The notes beneath the pieces were generated by a model. That model was given only the letters and a program-made list of their open reading frames with translations, was not told the DNA's origin and did not search any database. Positions 23,924 to 35,204 of a stretch of DNA of 64,000 nt are shown piece by piece. Numbering within the stretch: position 1 is the first letter of the stretch; each line of letters begins with the position of its first letter. This DNA is from Sindora glabra (lineage: Eukaryota > Streptophyta > Magnoliopsida > Fabales > Fabaceae): positions 54,774,876-54,838,875 of the forward strand of contig CM035231.1 in NCBI GenBank assembly GCA_020226215.1, read 5' to 3'. Made by a program: the position numbers and the translations under genes.

Positions 23924-25543
23924 TTAACCCCCTTTCTTAGGCACAACATGAACCGGGCTAACCCACTGACTATCTGAAATTGGGTAAATTACCCCAGCAT
24001 CTAACAACTTCATTATTTCCTTCTTCACAACTTCTTTCATATTAGGGTTCAACTTTCTTTGATGTTGAATGGAGGGCTTATTATTTTCCTCCATCAATAT
24101 CCTATGCATGCATATAGAAGGACTAATCCCTTTCAAATCAGAAATTGTATATCCCAAAGCTTTTCTATGAGTTCTAAGCTGCCTAAGTAATTTTTCAGTT
24201 TCAATAGTAGTTAGATTTGCATTAACTATCACAGGATAAGTGGAATGGGGTCCTAAAAATTCATATCTGAGGTAAGATGGGAGAGGTTTCAATTCTACCT
24301 TTGGTGTTGTGTCTTCCTCAGTGGTGGTTTTGTTAGACTCCACTTCCAATGATTCAATAGCTACTTCAGGGAGGGGAAGTGGTGGGTTTGCTTCCAAAAA
24401 CTGTGTATATGCAGTAGTTTCTTCATCTTCAATCACTCCTTTTGTGACTAGACAGTCTTTAAGAGGATCTTGGAGGCTCCCCTTTAGAAGGTTTTCTTTC
24501 ACAGCTTTGTCTAGCACATCTACCCTACAAATTGAGTATTCACAAATAGGTAATTTAATTGATTCATTCAAATTAAATTCAACCTTTTTATCCCCAACAG
24601 ACAATGAAAGTTTACCATTTTTAACATCAATTAGAGCACCAGCAGTGGCTAGAAATGGTCTACCCAAAATGATAGGGATTTGTAAATCCTCTTCCATTTC
24701 AAGCACAACAAAATCAACAGGTATGAAAAACTTACCCACTTTGATAGGTATATCTTCAAGAATACCTACTGGATATTTTACTGAACGGTCGGCTAGTTGG
24801 AGAGAAACTGTGGTGGGCTTCATCTCCTCTATGTTCAATCTCCTTGCAACCGTCAGTGACATAAGGCTTACACTCGCTCCTAAGTCACACAATGCCCGAT
24901 CAATTGGAACATTTCCTATCACACAAGGAATGGAGAAGCCGCCTGGGTCCTTTAGCTTATGAGGTAGCTTATTTTGGATGATGGCACTACACTCCTCAGT
25001 CAAAGCTACAGTTTCATGCTCCTCTAACTTCCTCTTGTTGGAGAGAATGTCCTTCAAAAATTTTGCATATGATGGCATTTGTGAGAGTGCATCAGTGAAG
25101 GGGATATTGATGTACAACTTTTTCAGCACTTCCAAGAACTTTCCAAACTGCTTATCAAGTTTAGCCTTGGCTAATCTTTGAGGATAAGGGATAGGTGGTT
25201 TGTACGGTTTCGGAGGGACATATTTGGACTTGTCTAGTAACTCCCCTTCTTTCTCTTCAGCATCAATGGGATTTGAGGCCTTGTTGCCTTCTTTTTGCTC
25301 CTCCCCAACACTTATCTCTTTTTCACTTTCTTGAGTGGCAATTGGATCATTCAATGATTTTCCACTCCTAAGAGTTACTGTCTTACAATGCTCCCTAGGA
25401 TTTGATTCAGGTTGAGAAGGGAGTTGGCCAAAAGCTCTTGAAGAAGATGCAAAAGCTTGTTGAGCAATTTGAGTTTCCAGCATCTTTCCATAAGTGGCCA
25501 AGGAATCTACCTTAGAAGACAGTTGCCTAATTGAGTCCTCCAT
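23924..25543 (-). pseudogene. Athila gag C-terminus, protease and RT N-terminus
   Basis: A 539-codon open frame, the longest in the window. Residues 1-120 are the hydrophilic gag tail with Lys/Glu-rich and Pro-rich stretches. The retroviral-type aspartic protease follows, with the active-site block ALCDLGASVSLM (Asp at ~220) and the ILGRPFLATAGA flap/C-terminal motif (~292-303). After a linker, residues ~430-539 start reverse transcriptase and include AGVIYPISDSQWVSPVHVVP. The frame ends where a single-base loss occurs. It is in the same frame as gag, from which it is separated by one stop (25583-25585), so gag and pol were probably one polyprotein. A 217-codon plus-strand frame on the opposite strand is a shadow. 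Confidence 0.93.
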
Positions 25544-26845
25544 GGCTCTACCATGCTGTCTAAATTCTTCATTGGTCTTCTCTTAAGAAATAAGAAATTT
25601 CTCCAAGAGGCCTTCTAATTTGGTAGTGGAAGAGGTTTGGGCTGGTGGGTTGTATGATCTTTGGTTTTGAAAACCACGTGGTGGAGGTTTATTGGTGATG
25701 TTTTGTGTGTTGTATGGCTGGGTGGGTTTGTAGGAGAAATTTGGGTGATTCCTCCATGATGGATTGTAGGTGTTTCCAAATGGTTCATTGTGATTTTTCT
25801 GTCCAAACCTACTGTTATTCACATAGTTCATTTGCTCAGTAAAATCTTGCCCCAATGTACACTCAGCTGCCATATGCCTTGTAATACCACAAATCTCACA
25901 AGGAATGTCAGTAGCACCTGTTGTATTTACACTGTTAACATGAAATTTATCGAACTTAGCCATAAGTGCATCTACCTTGCTACCTAGGCTTCCTAATGCA
26001 TCTACTTTAGCAGACAAATGATTAAAAGCGTCTAATTCATACTTCCCTGTTGCTTTTCTTGAAGGTCTCCTCTCATTTGACCATTGATAATGGTTCAAAG
26101 CCATATCTTCAATCAGCTCATAAGCTTCATCCAATCTTTTATTCATCAAAGCACCTCCAGCAGCAGCATCCATAGTAAGCTTAGTGTTGTAATTCAAATC
26201 ATTGTAGAAGGCATGAAGAACAAGCCATTTTTCTAGCCCATGGTGTGGACACAGCCTCAACAGTTCCTTATATCTATCCCAAGCATCAAACAGTGATTCT
26301 CCTTCTCTTTGAGAAAATGTAGTGATTTCATTTCTTAATTATGCAGTTTTGCTTGGAGGAAAGTATCTTGATAGGAAAGCCCTTAGTAGCTCTTCCCATG
26401 TGGTAATTGATCCAGCTGGTAAAGAGTGCAACCAAGCTCTTGCTCTATCCCTTAAGGAGAATGGGAAGAGTCTAAGCTTGATGGCATCCGCTTGTACACT
26501 ATTGATCTTTATTGTATCACAGTATTCTAGAAAAATCTAGATGTGGAGGTTGGGATCCTCCATTGGCAATCCACCGAACTGGTTTTGCTGCACCATAGAC
26601 AATAAAGCTGGCTTCAATTCAAAGTTGTTTGCCTCAACAACGGGCCTTCGTATACTGGATTGAAGACCAGTGGCATCGGGTGCTGCAAACTTTCTAAGTG
26701 ATCTATTGTCCATGTCTTGAATTACTGGTTTAGTATAGATTTCTTTTTGGATGTGAATTGACTGCTGCTCTCTTCTTCTCCTATGCAGAGTTCTTTCAAT
26801 TTCTGGATCTAAGTCAAGAATTCCTTCGAGACTTTTTCTTCGCAT
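25544..26845 (-). pseudogene. Athila gag (capsid/nucleocapsid), three stops
   Basis: Structural protein forming the particle that packages element RNA. The likely start is ATG at 26845 (MRRKSLEGILDLDPEIERTL); an in-frame ATG at 26893 also exists. The retrotransposon gag domain is recognisable by LRLFPFSLRDRARAWLHSLP and later FYNDLNYNTKLTMD. A CCHC zinc knuckle CEICGITRHMAAEC lies at about 25859-25900. The frame is continuous but carries stops at 26537-26539 (TAG), 26339-26341 (TAA) and 25583-25585 (TAA), without frameshifts. It belongs with the downstream protease frame. Confidence 0.92.
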
Positions 26846-27014
26846 ATACAAAGATTTTCTGCACAAAGATTTAGTAACACTCGAACAGAACAAGGTGAGA
26901 AAGAAATGTTATAAAAGTAAGAAAAATCAAAACAAGAGGAATTATGAACTAAAAGAAAAAGAATTGCCTAGTCTAATTCACTCAAAATTTGTTGTTAATA
27001 TCAACTGGATACAA
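26846..27014 (-). other. Athila leader between primer site and gag
   Basis: About 170 bases of untranslated leader between the primer-binding site and the gag start, A/T-rich with T-runs on the sense strand. A packaging signal would be expected here, but I cannot identify one from sequence alone. Confidence 0.5.
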
Positions 27015-27032
27015 TCCCCGGCAACGGCGCCA
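27015..27032 (-). promoter_or_regulatory. tRNA-Asp primer-binding site
   Basis: The plus strand reads TCCCCGGCAACGGCGCCA, which to my knowledge is the 3' end of plant tRNA-Asp(GUC) including CCA. On the element's sense strand this is an 18-base primer-binding site six bases from the 5' LTR. It is only the tRNA 3' end, not a tRNA gene. Confidence 0.93.
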
Positions 27033-27038
27033 AAAACT

Positions 27039-28525
27039 TGACTGTGCAATCCCGCAAGTGCACGGGTTAAGTCGAGTTATAGTATAAAAGATTATCGTTC
27101 TCCACAGGGATTGTAGGTTGAATACTAACTAAATCTCAAGTAAAATTATCTAAGCGGATCAATTGATAGTGTGAATCAAGAATAAATTGTAAAACAGAGC
27201 TTAGCTATCAAAAATAAAGTTTGATTCAATGGAATAAAAGCGTACTCAACTTAAGGATCCCTTGTACATTTCATTGTGGAATGAAAATAATTCTTTAACT
27301 TAGTTTACTGTTAATTAAGATTGTTGGATTACCAAAATTAAGCTATACCTCATTGCAAGGCTACTAGCTACTAACCAAAAGATTAAGTGCCCAGAATTAC
27401 TCTAGTAATCACTTATCTAGGTTGCATTAACTTGCTTAGAATCCATTCTTGGACATGTCATCCTGTGCAAAAGAATACAATCAGCTTAATTCCTAAGTCT
27501 AATTTATATCCCAATGATCATGCAAGATCCGATTAATTAATTGGTCATTTCAACCTAGAATCAATTAATCCATAACACAAATCCAATATTCCGGATATAT
27601 TGGCTTGTTCCAGAAAAAACAGAAAAATCAAATCATAATTCAACAGTAAATCAAGCTAGATCATATAAAATTCAGTTCCATAACTCCATGAACAAGTTCA
27701 TCCAAGCTGAGCACAAGGGTTTAGTGTGAAAACATTACAAGATCAGAAGAAAACAAGAAAACAGAGAGGGAAGTCAAATAATTCATGAAGATCTACAAAT
27801 TTCTTGCTTGATTCTTCAATTCCTCGCTTGAATCCGCGTTAGAAGGTCCCCTTGGTGAGTTTGGATCTCTCCTAGGGCTTCTCCCAGCAGCTCTCCTTGT
27901 TAATTCTCAATTTCTCCTCTTCCCTTCTCTTTTAAAATTTCGCGCAAAACTTATATTGGTGATGTACACGGGGGTCAACATGTCCCATGTTTAACCCCGT
28001 GTTTCTCAGCGAAAGTTGAGCAGCACGAAACACATTGTGCGACACGCCCCATGTTCTTTTCCAAATTGTCAAGCAGAAATGAACATGGTGTAATACACGG
28101 CCCGTGTAGTAACCCGTGTTCTTCAACGAAGACTGATCAGCATGTTACACGGGGTGTGACACTCCCTGTGTTTTCCTCAGAAACGAATGGCAGTAAGATA
28201 CACGGGGTAGAACACATCCCGTGTTTGACCTCGTGTTCTTCTCTGAGCAGCCCAGTGAAGCTACGAAGCAATCCAGAATGAAACATGGCCCTAAACACGG
28301 GGTTCCCATACCCCGTGTTCTTTGTCATGTGAACAAATTTGCTTTAATTCTTCACAATTTGATTGGTTTTGCTTCCGGATCCTTTTCTTATGCTCATATG
28401 TATCATTTCAAGACCTGAAAATAAAATATAGAGCATCTAAGTATCCTTTTCAATCAATTTGTACAAAATACTAAGTAAATGAGTGATGAAACACATAGAA
28501 TTTAGGTACATTTGTGCATTTATCA
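27039..28525 (-). repeat. Athila LTR, right (5' LTR)
   Basis: 1,487 bp starting TGACTGTGCAATCCCGC and ending TTATCA, flanked outside by AAGTG. In element orientation this is the 5' LTR and should hold the promoter. I do not see an unambiguous TATA box and did not assign a transcription start. It contains the dyad array at 27964-28320. Confidence 0.95.
27964..28320. repeat. ACACGGGG/CCCCGTGT dyad array, right LTR
   Basis: Counterpart of the array at 16234-16589 with the same unit order. Several half-sites differ between the two LTRs by C/T or G/A changes, some of which improve and some weaken the dyad symmetry. Confidence 0.85.
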
Positions 28526-28969
28526 AAGTGCTTTCAGAACTAGCATTGACTTGTTATTAGCTATATTGACCTAACTGATGGGGTCACTAAACATATAAGT
28601 TAGGTTACCATGAATATTAATTTTTTAAATTGGCTTTAGTCCTATTCCTTTTAATGTCTCAATTATTTGTTTTCTACTTAGGGTTTTCATTTAAGGATTA
28701 GCCAAAGCCAGGTTCTAAAGTGAGGAATGGGATAAATAAGTAAGCAAAGGAGGAAGGAAGGTTGCTTGACCAATGAGTATGCTTACCTGTGTACCCTTGT
28801 TATAAAGGAAGGAAGCATTGTAATAGTAAGCCTATTCTCTGATTTCACATAATTTATAAAAAATTATTCCATCTATGAGAAATTGTTTCATAACATTATG
28901 TCTTAATTGAATATATCAATTTTCTTTCCATTGAAAGCTTTATTCTTATTAACAACTATTGTTGATTAA
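28526..28969 (-). other. Copia 3' internal remnant right of the Athila insertion
   Basis: Continuation of the copia 3' region from 15306 after one AAGTG. It contains no ORF. The RNase H relic begins at its right edge. Confidence 0.6.
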
Positions 28970-30250
28970 TAGTCACAATGCATAAATATCAAAGGTCTCA
29001 ATTTTGCTCTTATCCATTTAGCTTCTTTTTTTTACCATCTCTAAAGCCATAAATTTTAACTCCATGGTGGATTTAAATATAATTATTTGCTTAGATGATT
29101 TCCAAGTCAGTGCATCGCCATTAAGGATGAATATAAAACCATTATTATATTTTATCTCATTTAGATCAATGATTTAATTAGCATTACTATATCTTTCTAT
29201 TATAACAAGAAATTCATTATACAAAATACCATAGTTAATGGTACCTTTTAGATATTTCATTATTCTAATTAGTGCATTGCAATGATCTTGTTTGAGATTA
29301 TAAGTTTATCTACTTAATTTACGTATAGCATATGCTATTTTCGGCCTAGAAAAATTCATTAAATGTATCATACTCCCAATGAGCATACTTAAACTAAGCG
29401 ACTAAGTGACCAAATTTTTTTTTAATTAAGTACTAACATCATAAGAAGTATTAATGGGTTTTTCCTCTAAGTAATCAAACTTCCTAAGAACTTTTTGCAT
29501 ATAATTCTCCTATGTTAACATGATGCCATCATCTTTTCCTATAATTTTAATACCTAATATAACACTAGCTTCACTTATATCTTTTATTTCAAAATTTAAG
29601 GTTAAGAAGTTTTAGTCTCATGCACTATTTGAATACTAGTGCTAAAAACAAGAATATTATCAACATATAAATTAATGACTACATATTCATTATTTTCACA
29701 CTTTATATATACATATTTATCCACTTTAACCCATGAAAACCACTACTTATCAAAGTTTAATCAAATTTCTCATGCTACTATTTAGGTGTTTATTTTAGGC
29801 TATATAAAGACTTTCTTAATTTATAAACTTTATCTTCTTGTCTTAGGACCTCATAATCTTTAAGTTGTATGATATAAATTTCCTCCATTAAGTCACCATT
29901 TCAAAAGGTAGTTTTTACACCCATTTAACATATAACCAAATTGAAAATAGAAGAATTCAAATAACATATGAATTGAAGAAATCCTTGTTACTAGTGCAAA
30001 ATTATTGAAATAATCAATGTTATATTTTTGTAAAAACTTTTTGCAATAAAACAAGTTTTAAACTTTTCAATTAAGCCATCAGGAGAATATTTCTTGTTAA
30101 AGATCTATTTACAACCTATTAACTTTACCCTAAGGGTAAGTTCACTAATTCTCAAGTTTGATTTTTTGAAATTGATTCAATTTTTGTTTTACTTGTTTCT
30201 TTTTGAAACTTTACTTTAGAATAAGATTGAGGATCTTTATCAATAATAAG
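28970..30250 (-). pseudogene. Copia reverse transcriptase/RNase H relic
   Basis: Heavily broken minus-strand coding sequence. Reading across stops and frameshifts shows YNIDYFNNFALVTRISSI (RT fingers/palm, about 29975-30030), VVINLYVDNILVF (the catalytic YVDD block with the second Asp changed to Asn, about 29650-29690), MNFSRPKIAYAIRKLSR (about 29320-29370) and WKSSKQIIIFKSTMELKFMA (RNase H, about 29050-29110). These are landmark motifs of TNT 1-94-like copia polyproteins. Decay is far beyond that of the nested Athila element. Confidence 0.85.
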
Positions 30251-30299
30251 ATGTAAAATTCATTTCCAATAGAAGTTATTTTTTTTATCTTTCACTTAT

Positions 30300-31760
30300 T
30301 CTCAAAATTTAATCAAACTATTTCAAATTAGTTAATTATTTAAATTCTTCGTTGTATGAGCAATTTTATCACATAATGGATAAATGTGTTCAAATAATTC
30401 AACATTCTATCTTTATTATTGTATTGCAATCAAGCATATTACTTTTTAAGATAAGAAATCTATTTACTTCACTATTAATCACATATCCCGCAAACATACA
30501 AGTAGTGGTTTTTTACTCTATTTTTCCTTTTTTTTAGGTTCAAGCAACAAGATTTTGACTAAACACCCCATATTTCAAATATTTCAAATTAGGTGCATGT
30601 GTTTTCCATAATCCACAAAGTGTCTTCATTATTTTCTTATAAAGTATCCTATTTTATAAGTGACCTGATGATAAAATTGCTTCCTCCTATAAACTAAGTG
30701 CAAAAGAGTTTATTAACAAAGAATCTATTATTCTTTTAGTGCTCTATTTTTTCTTTTTGCTACCCTATTTGATTTAGGTGAGTACAATGGTGTTAACTCA
30801 TGTATTATCCCTTCTTTTTCTCAAAAACCATTAAATAAGGTAATTTTGCCACCTCTATATGATCTAATCCTTTTAATTTCCTTACTTTAACCTCAATTTT
30901 GTATTGTGGGAACATAGGAAAAAGCTTCATCTTTTTTCCTAATTAAATATACTTTGGTATATTTAGAATAATCATATTAACATAATACTTGTTACCACAT
31001 CTCATCATAGTTTATTTATTTAATTTTAAGTCACTTAGGTTTGTATGTATTAAATCTAATAAGTTTGATACTTTATCATTTGTGGATGCACATGTTTACT
31101 TGGCCAACTTAAATTTTGTGCAAATTTAATATTTATTCATATTATTAGAGATAAACATTGGTATTAATCTTGGTGAATTCATTTTCATAACATACAAAGT
31201 ATTTATATGTCATAATTTGACCTTCCATAATTTTTTTTAAAAAATCAAGCAAGTAAGTAAAAGAGGATGCAATTTCATTCATAACATCAAGAATATCTAG
31301 TACAAGCCAATCTTGATTCTAGTATCCCTTTCCCATAAAGATATTATTTTTAGTCTTGATAGTTTTATCATATTTAAATGATACTTTAATCCTAATTATT
31401 CCAAGCAAAGATATAGAAATTAAGCTTGTTTTGTATTAGCAACATGTAAAATATCATTTAATCCTAAGGTTTTTCCAAATGTGAGTTTTAGAAAGACTTT
31501 ACTCTTCCCAAGAACATTTGTAACTCTTGAATCACTAAGGTAGACAATATCTTCTCCATATTCTATTAATGATTAGAAGTTGAAGGCCTTTTTAGTAATG
31601 CAGATATGCTTTGTAGCATTAGAGTCTACCACCTAATCTTTTAAATTGGCCATAACATTTGCTTAAGAAATAACTGCAATAGTAATATCATCATCACCTC
31701 CAACTATATTTTCCTTTGGTTTTGAAGGATTGTCAATTCTCACTCTTTTTTTAGCATTGA
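30300..31760 (-). pseudogene. Copia protease/integrase relic
   Basis: Minus-strand remnants include VVDSNATKHICITKKAFNF (aspartic protease DSG changed to DSN, then the copia HIC signature, about 31580-31640), LGKSKVFLKLTFGKTLGLND (about 31460-31520) and the integrase-type CTKFKLAK...TCAST...LLDLIHTNLSDLK (about 31030-31125). The rest of integrase is too worn to place D,D-35-E. Stops and indels are frequent. Confidence 0.8.
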
Positions 31761-32632
31761 AGCGCATAATGTCCTAACTCTCTATAACATAATATTTTCC
31801 TTTCTTTTTCTTAAAAGTGGGATTATTTGCTTTAGGCTTATAATTGTTCTTTGAGTCAACAAGGAAAAGTTTAGGATTGTACCTCTTTTAGTTTGGTTGT
31901 AGATTATCTTATGCTAAATTTATCTCATTGTTAATACTTTTACCTTAGTAACTTAGAATTTTTTATGGTTGGTATCTTTAATAATAATGTGCATGATTAA
32001 TTTTGTTAGTATAAGTTACTTATGCTTGTGTTTGAGTTATTGTTTACAATCTTTTCATGAATTTGGTAGCTTTTTTATTAGTATTTTAATGACAAATTCT
32101 TCTTGCAACATAATCTTTTTATCTTTCAAGTCTTTATCAATTTGTGGTATTCATTTATCTATGCTTTGGTATTCTTTTCTTCATTCATCACTTAACAATG
32201 GAAGTTCCTAATTACAAATTTCTCTTTCCCCACATCTTTGACAATGTATTTAAGAGTCATTGAATCCCAAATTTCTTTAGATTCCTTACAAGAATAGTAA
32301 ACATCAAATACTTCGTTATATAATATGCTAAGAATTGTATGTTAATAAACTTTATTGGCATATTGCTAAATTTTAGAGTTTTGTTCATTTTCAACCTTAG
32401 TGAGTGTCCATCCTACCTAATGGATGTGCATAATGGAAGAAAATTGCTCTTGCCACCTTTTAAAATTTTAACCATCAAACACTAAAATCTTGAAGATATT
32501 TAGGAATGACTTTACATATGAGAGAGTGTGTGTCAATAGATTGGTATCAACAGTTACAAATATAAGTGGTAGTAGACTCCATTATTGGTAGTAATAATAG
32601 GATTGATATTAGTAGCCTTAACTCCTTGATAT
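31761..32632 (-). pseudogene. Copia gag relic
   Basis: Copia gag-like signatures on the minus strand include FDG*NFKRWQEQFSSIM (near 32435-32480), YANKVY*HTILSILYNEVFD (near 32300-32360) and CKESKEIWDSMTLKYIV (near 32240-32290). The CCHC knuckle expected before the protease is destroyed. A badly worn primer-site-like sequence lies just inside the LTR (about 32620-32632, resembling the complement of TGGTATCAGAG), consistent with initiator-Met priming but too degraded for a firm call. Confidence 0.75.
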
Positions 32633-33354
32633 TGTTAGTTGTAGTAGGCAATATGAGGTGCAAAATGGGATATTGTCCTTAAGGAATTATCCAACATTCT
32701 TCATGCAAAGGTTGAAATTGGAAACTTTCCCAAGATTTAACAAATTTGTTTTCTTTAGAAGGCATAATAAAGTAGTATGCAAACAATAGGAAAGTGTAAA
32801 ACCTAGTAAAAAAGAAATGTCTAAGGAAAAGAAGTAGAAAACATATGAGAGTTTTTCAATTTTGCAATGTTAAAATAAAAAGTAGGCTGTAGTATTTATC
32901 GATAATGAAAAAATGCACCAAAAAATGCAATTGGAGAAAATTTTAGGTAAAATAATGTTGGAGAAAATTTACAAAAATTACATTAGAGAAAATCTTGGAA
33001 ACATTGGTTGCATGAAAAAATCTTAAGTTGTCTCTTAAGAAAAATCAAGTCACTTACTTAATTTTTAACAAACAAAAAATTATAATTTTTAGATAAAACA
33101 TAATTATTTTAAAATACTAAAAAAATTATTTTTTAAGTCACTTAAAAATAAACTTAGGCCAACCTTTTGTATTACTTATGTGCAAAGGGTAAATTCACCA
33201 ATTATAATTGCTTTGACCCACCTTTTATGTGCAAGCCTACCACTTCCTTTGCTTGTCAATTTATTTATGTTATGATCCTCATATTTAAACTTTCACAAGA
33301 GGCTTAGCTTAGTTGATGTGGGACTAAGCCTTTTGAAATACTAACCTACTTACA
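32633..33354 (-). repeat. Copia LTR, right (5' LTR)
   Basis: About 722 bp aligning with 14045-14802. Similarity stops sharply after CTACTTACA. The two LTRs differ by many substitutions and small indels, far more than the two Athila LTRs, which agrees with the nesting order. Confidence 0.7.
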
Positions 33355-34560
33355 ATATAAAGCACTTATAAAATAAATTATAAATAAACCAATTTTAATA
33401 CTTAATTTAAATTACAAATAAGTAAAGTAAATTTGAGAGGCATCACATCTATATACACCTTATTTTTCTTTCAAAGAATTATAGATAGCAAAAAGCAGAA
33501 AGTGTAGAAATCAATACCCATAAAAATAAGTTGTCAAATGCTAGAAGCTATTGCTCAATTGTATTATGGTTCAATCTTAACATTTTTTGTGCACATCACT
33601 ATTATAGAATTACTGGTATATGTCAAGTGTTTAGAGAATTATATATTGGTTATATAACTATCATAAAATATAATACAATAATTATTATATAAAAAGCTAA
33701 CATTGTTTCTTTTGATAGCATCATAGGAAATAACTGACATGTAATGTCAAAAATACTACTTTGATTTCTTTAAATAATTAACATGGCATGTCCCTTCCCA
33801 ATCGTAACCCTAACTCCCTATTCCTCATTCCCTTGTCTTCTTTATTTCTTTTATATTCTTCCTTATAAATCATCCTCACTAAAAATAAAAACTAATAGCT
33901 CATATCACACTACAGAATCCTAATTTAAACAATTTTAAAGAATATTTTGAATAAAAAAAATTTAAAAATAATGAAAGATTATATATAATATTCCAATAAG
34001 ATATGAATATTTTATTAAATCTATCTTAATATTTATTACTTAATATGTAAAGTTTGCTTTCCTTAGCATATCATTCTCGAATCTAATACTTGTAAATGTT
34101 AATGTATTTATTAAAAATTAATGCATGATATTGTATATTATTATAAATAAATAGTAGAGAATACTATCAAATGCTAAAGAAAATGAATGAAATTAAATTT
34201 TTTACTTGTATAAACCTATAAAAGTTGCATTAAAATGATAAATAAAAAAGAAATTAAAAATTAAATTACAAGAATAAACAAAATATTAAAATAAGTCCCT
34301 AAACCTCACATAAACTAACAAAGCTTTAGTCTTGTAAAATAATTTTAGAGTTAGAAGTTGAGCATAAATACAAAATTAAAAAGAATTATTTTAAGGTTGG
34401 AAAGGGAATATACCTCATTAAATAGATAATCATTTCAGGGTTGGTAAAGTTTCAAAATGAAATTTATAAATAACATCATACTTTACTTTTTTTTTATCTC
34501 ACTTCAATAATTTACCTTTTTATTTTTAACTTGTTTTCAAAGGTAGAAATTTTCTTGTTA
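33355..34560. other. Intergenic DNA, no gene recognised
   Basis: AT-rich DNA to the right of the copia element. No open frame, transposon terminus or RNA gene is supported. Confidence 0.45.
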
Positions 34561-35177
34561 GTTACTACAAAATACGAACATCTAAAGTTAGCACAACTAT
34601 TAAATGTTAATTAAGTACAAAAATATCATCATATCTAATAACATGATGTTGTCCTATCAACTACTTTTTGACATCGGTTCCAAAGTAAGAATCAATATCA
34701 TAATAATTGAATGTCAATTACCAATAAAAATTAATTTCTTTTGCTTGGCCAACCTTTTCAATTATAAATTCTTTTTCTAGAATCCAAAACCCAATTTAAA
34801 TATAACACATATTTATACAAGTTCATGGAGAAGCAAAATTCATTTATATTTATCGCATAAACATATATCAAAATAAATAAAACATATCATTTAATTTTTA
34901 GTTTTGAAAGTGGTATCAAGAAACAATTTTAAAATTTAAGTATCAATTTTGTAAAAATACAAACATTATTTAATGAACACATTAATTTCTTTTTACAATT
35001 TAACTTATTATAAGTAAAATTAGTAATATTAAAATTCTTTTTTGCATTGTTATGTTTTTTTATACAATTAAACGAATACAAATAGCAAAAGATTGAATGT
35101 AAATGTATAAACAAATGAGAAAAAGATAAAAAATTATGAAAATATATTTTGTAATTTTATTTATTTTTATATTAGTA

Positions 35178-35204
35178 AATTGATATATATATATATATAT
35201 ATAA
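35178..35204. repeat. (TA)n microsatellite
   Basis: Short uninterrupted TA tract inside the repeat mosaic. Confidence 0.85.

Larger units (their letters stand above)
15307..28525 (-). mobile_element. Athila-lineage Ty3/gypsy retrotransposon, nested
   Basis: A structurally complete element of 13,219 bp. It has two 1.49-kb LTRs beginning TGACTGTGCAATCCCGC and ending TTATCA, a tRNA-Asp primer site next to the right LTR, a polypurine tract next to the left LTR, gag and pol in the order protease, RT, RNase H, integrase, and a third ORF between pol and the 3' LTR. The flanks are AAGTG on both sides (15302-15306 and 28526-28530), a perfect 5-bp target duplication inside the copia element. tRNA-Asp priming, long LTRs and an ORF after pol fit the Athila/Tat clade and point to Athila. 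All ORFs are broken, so the copy is not autonomous. Confidence 0.95.
14045..33354 (-). mobile_element. Old Ty1/copia (TNT1-like) element, interrupted
   Basis: Two diverged direct repeats with TG...CA ends flank minus-strand remnants of gag, protease, integrase, reverse transcriptase and RNase H in copia order. Removing the nested Athila element and one AAGTG leaves about 6.1 kb, a normal size for a copia element with LTRs of roughly 0.72-0.76 kb. All coding parts are full of stops and frameshifts and the LTRs differ greatly, so the element is old and immobile. The outer flanks (AATAA on the left, ATATAA on the right) are not an exact duplication, so I do not call a target site. The family assignment comes from residues typical of TNT 1-94-like polyproteins. 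Confidence 0.85.

Noticed and set aside
24309..24962. 217-codon plus-strand open frame
   Set aside because: It lies entirely opposite the protease-containing frame of the Athila element, whose protein motifs are clear. The plus-strand translation is Ser/Thr-rich and has no domain.
27015..27032. tRNA-Asp gene
   Set aside because: Only the 18-base 3' end is present, directly beside an LTR, which is the expected primer-binding site.
14040..33360. Target duplication for the copia element
   Set aside because: The flanks AATAA and ATATAA are similar but not identical and are simple A/T strings, so the match has no weight.
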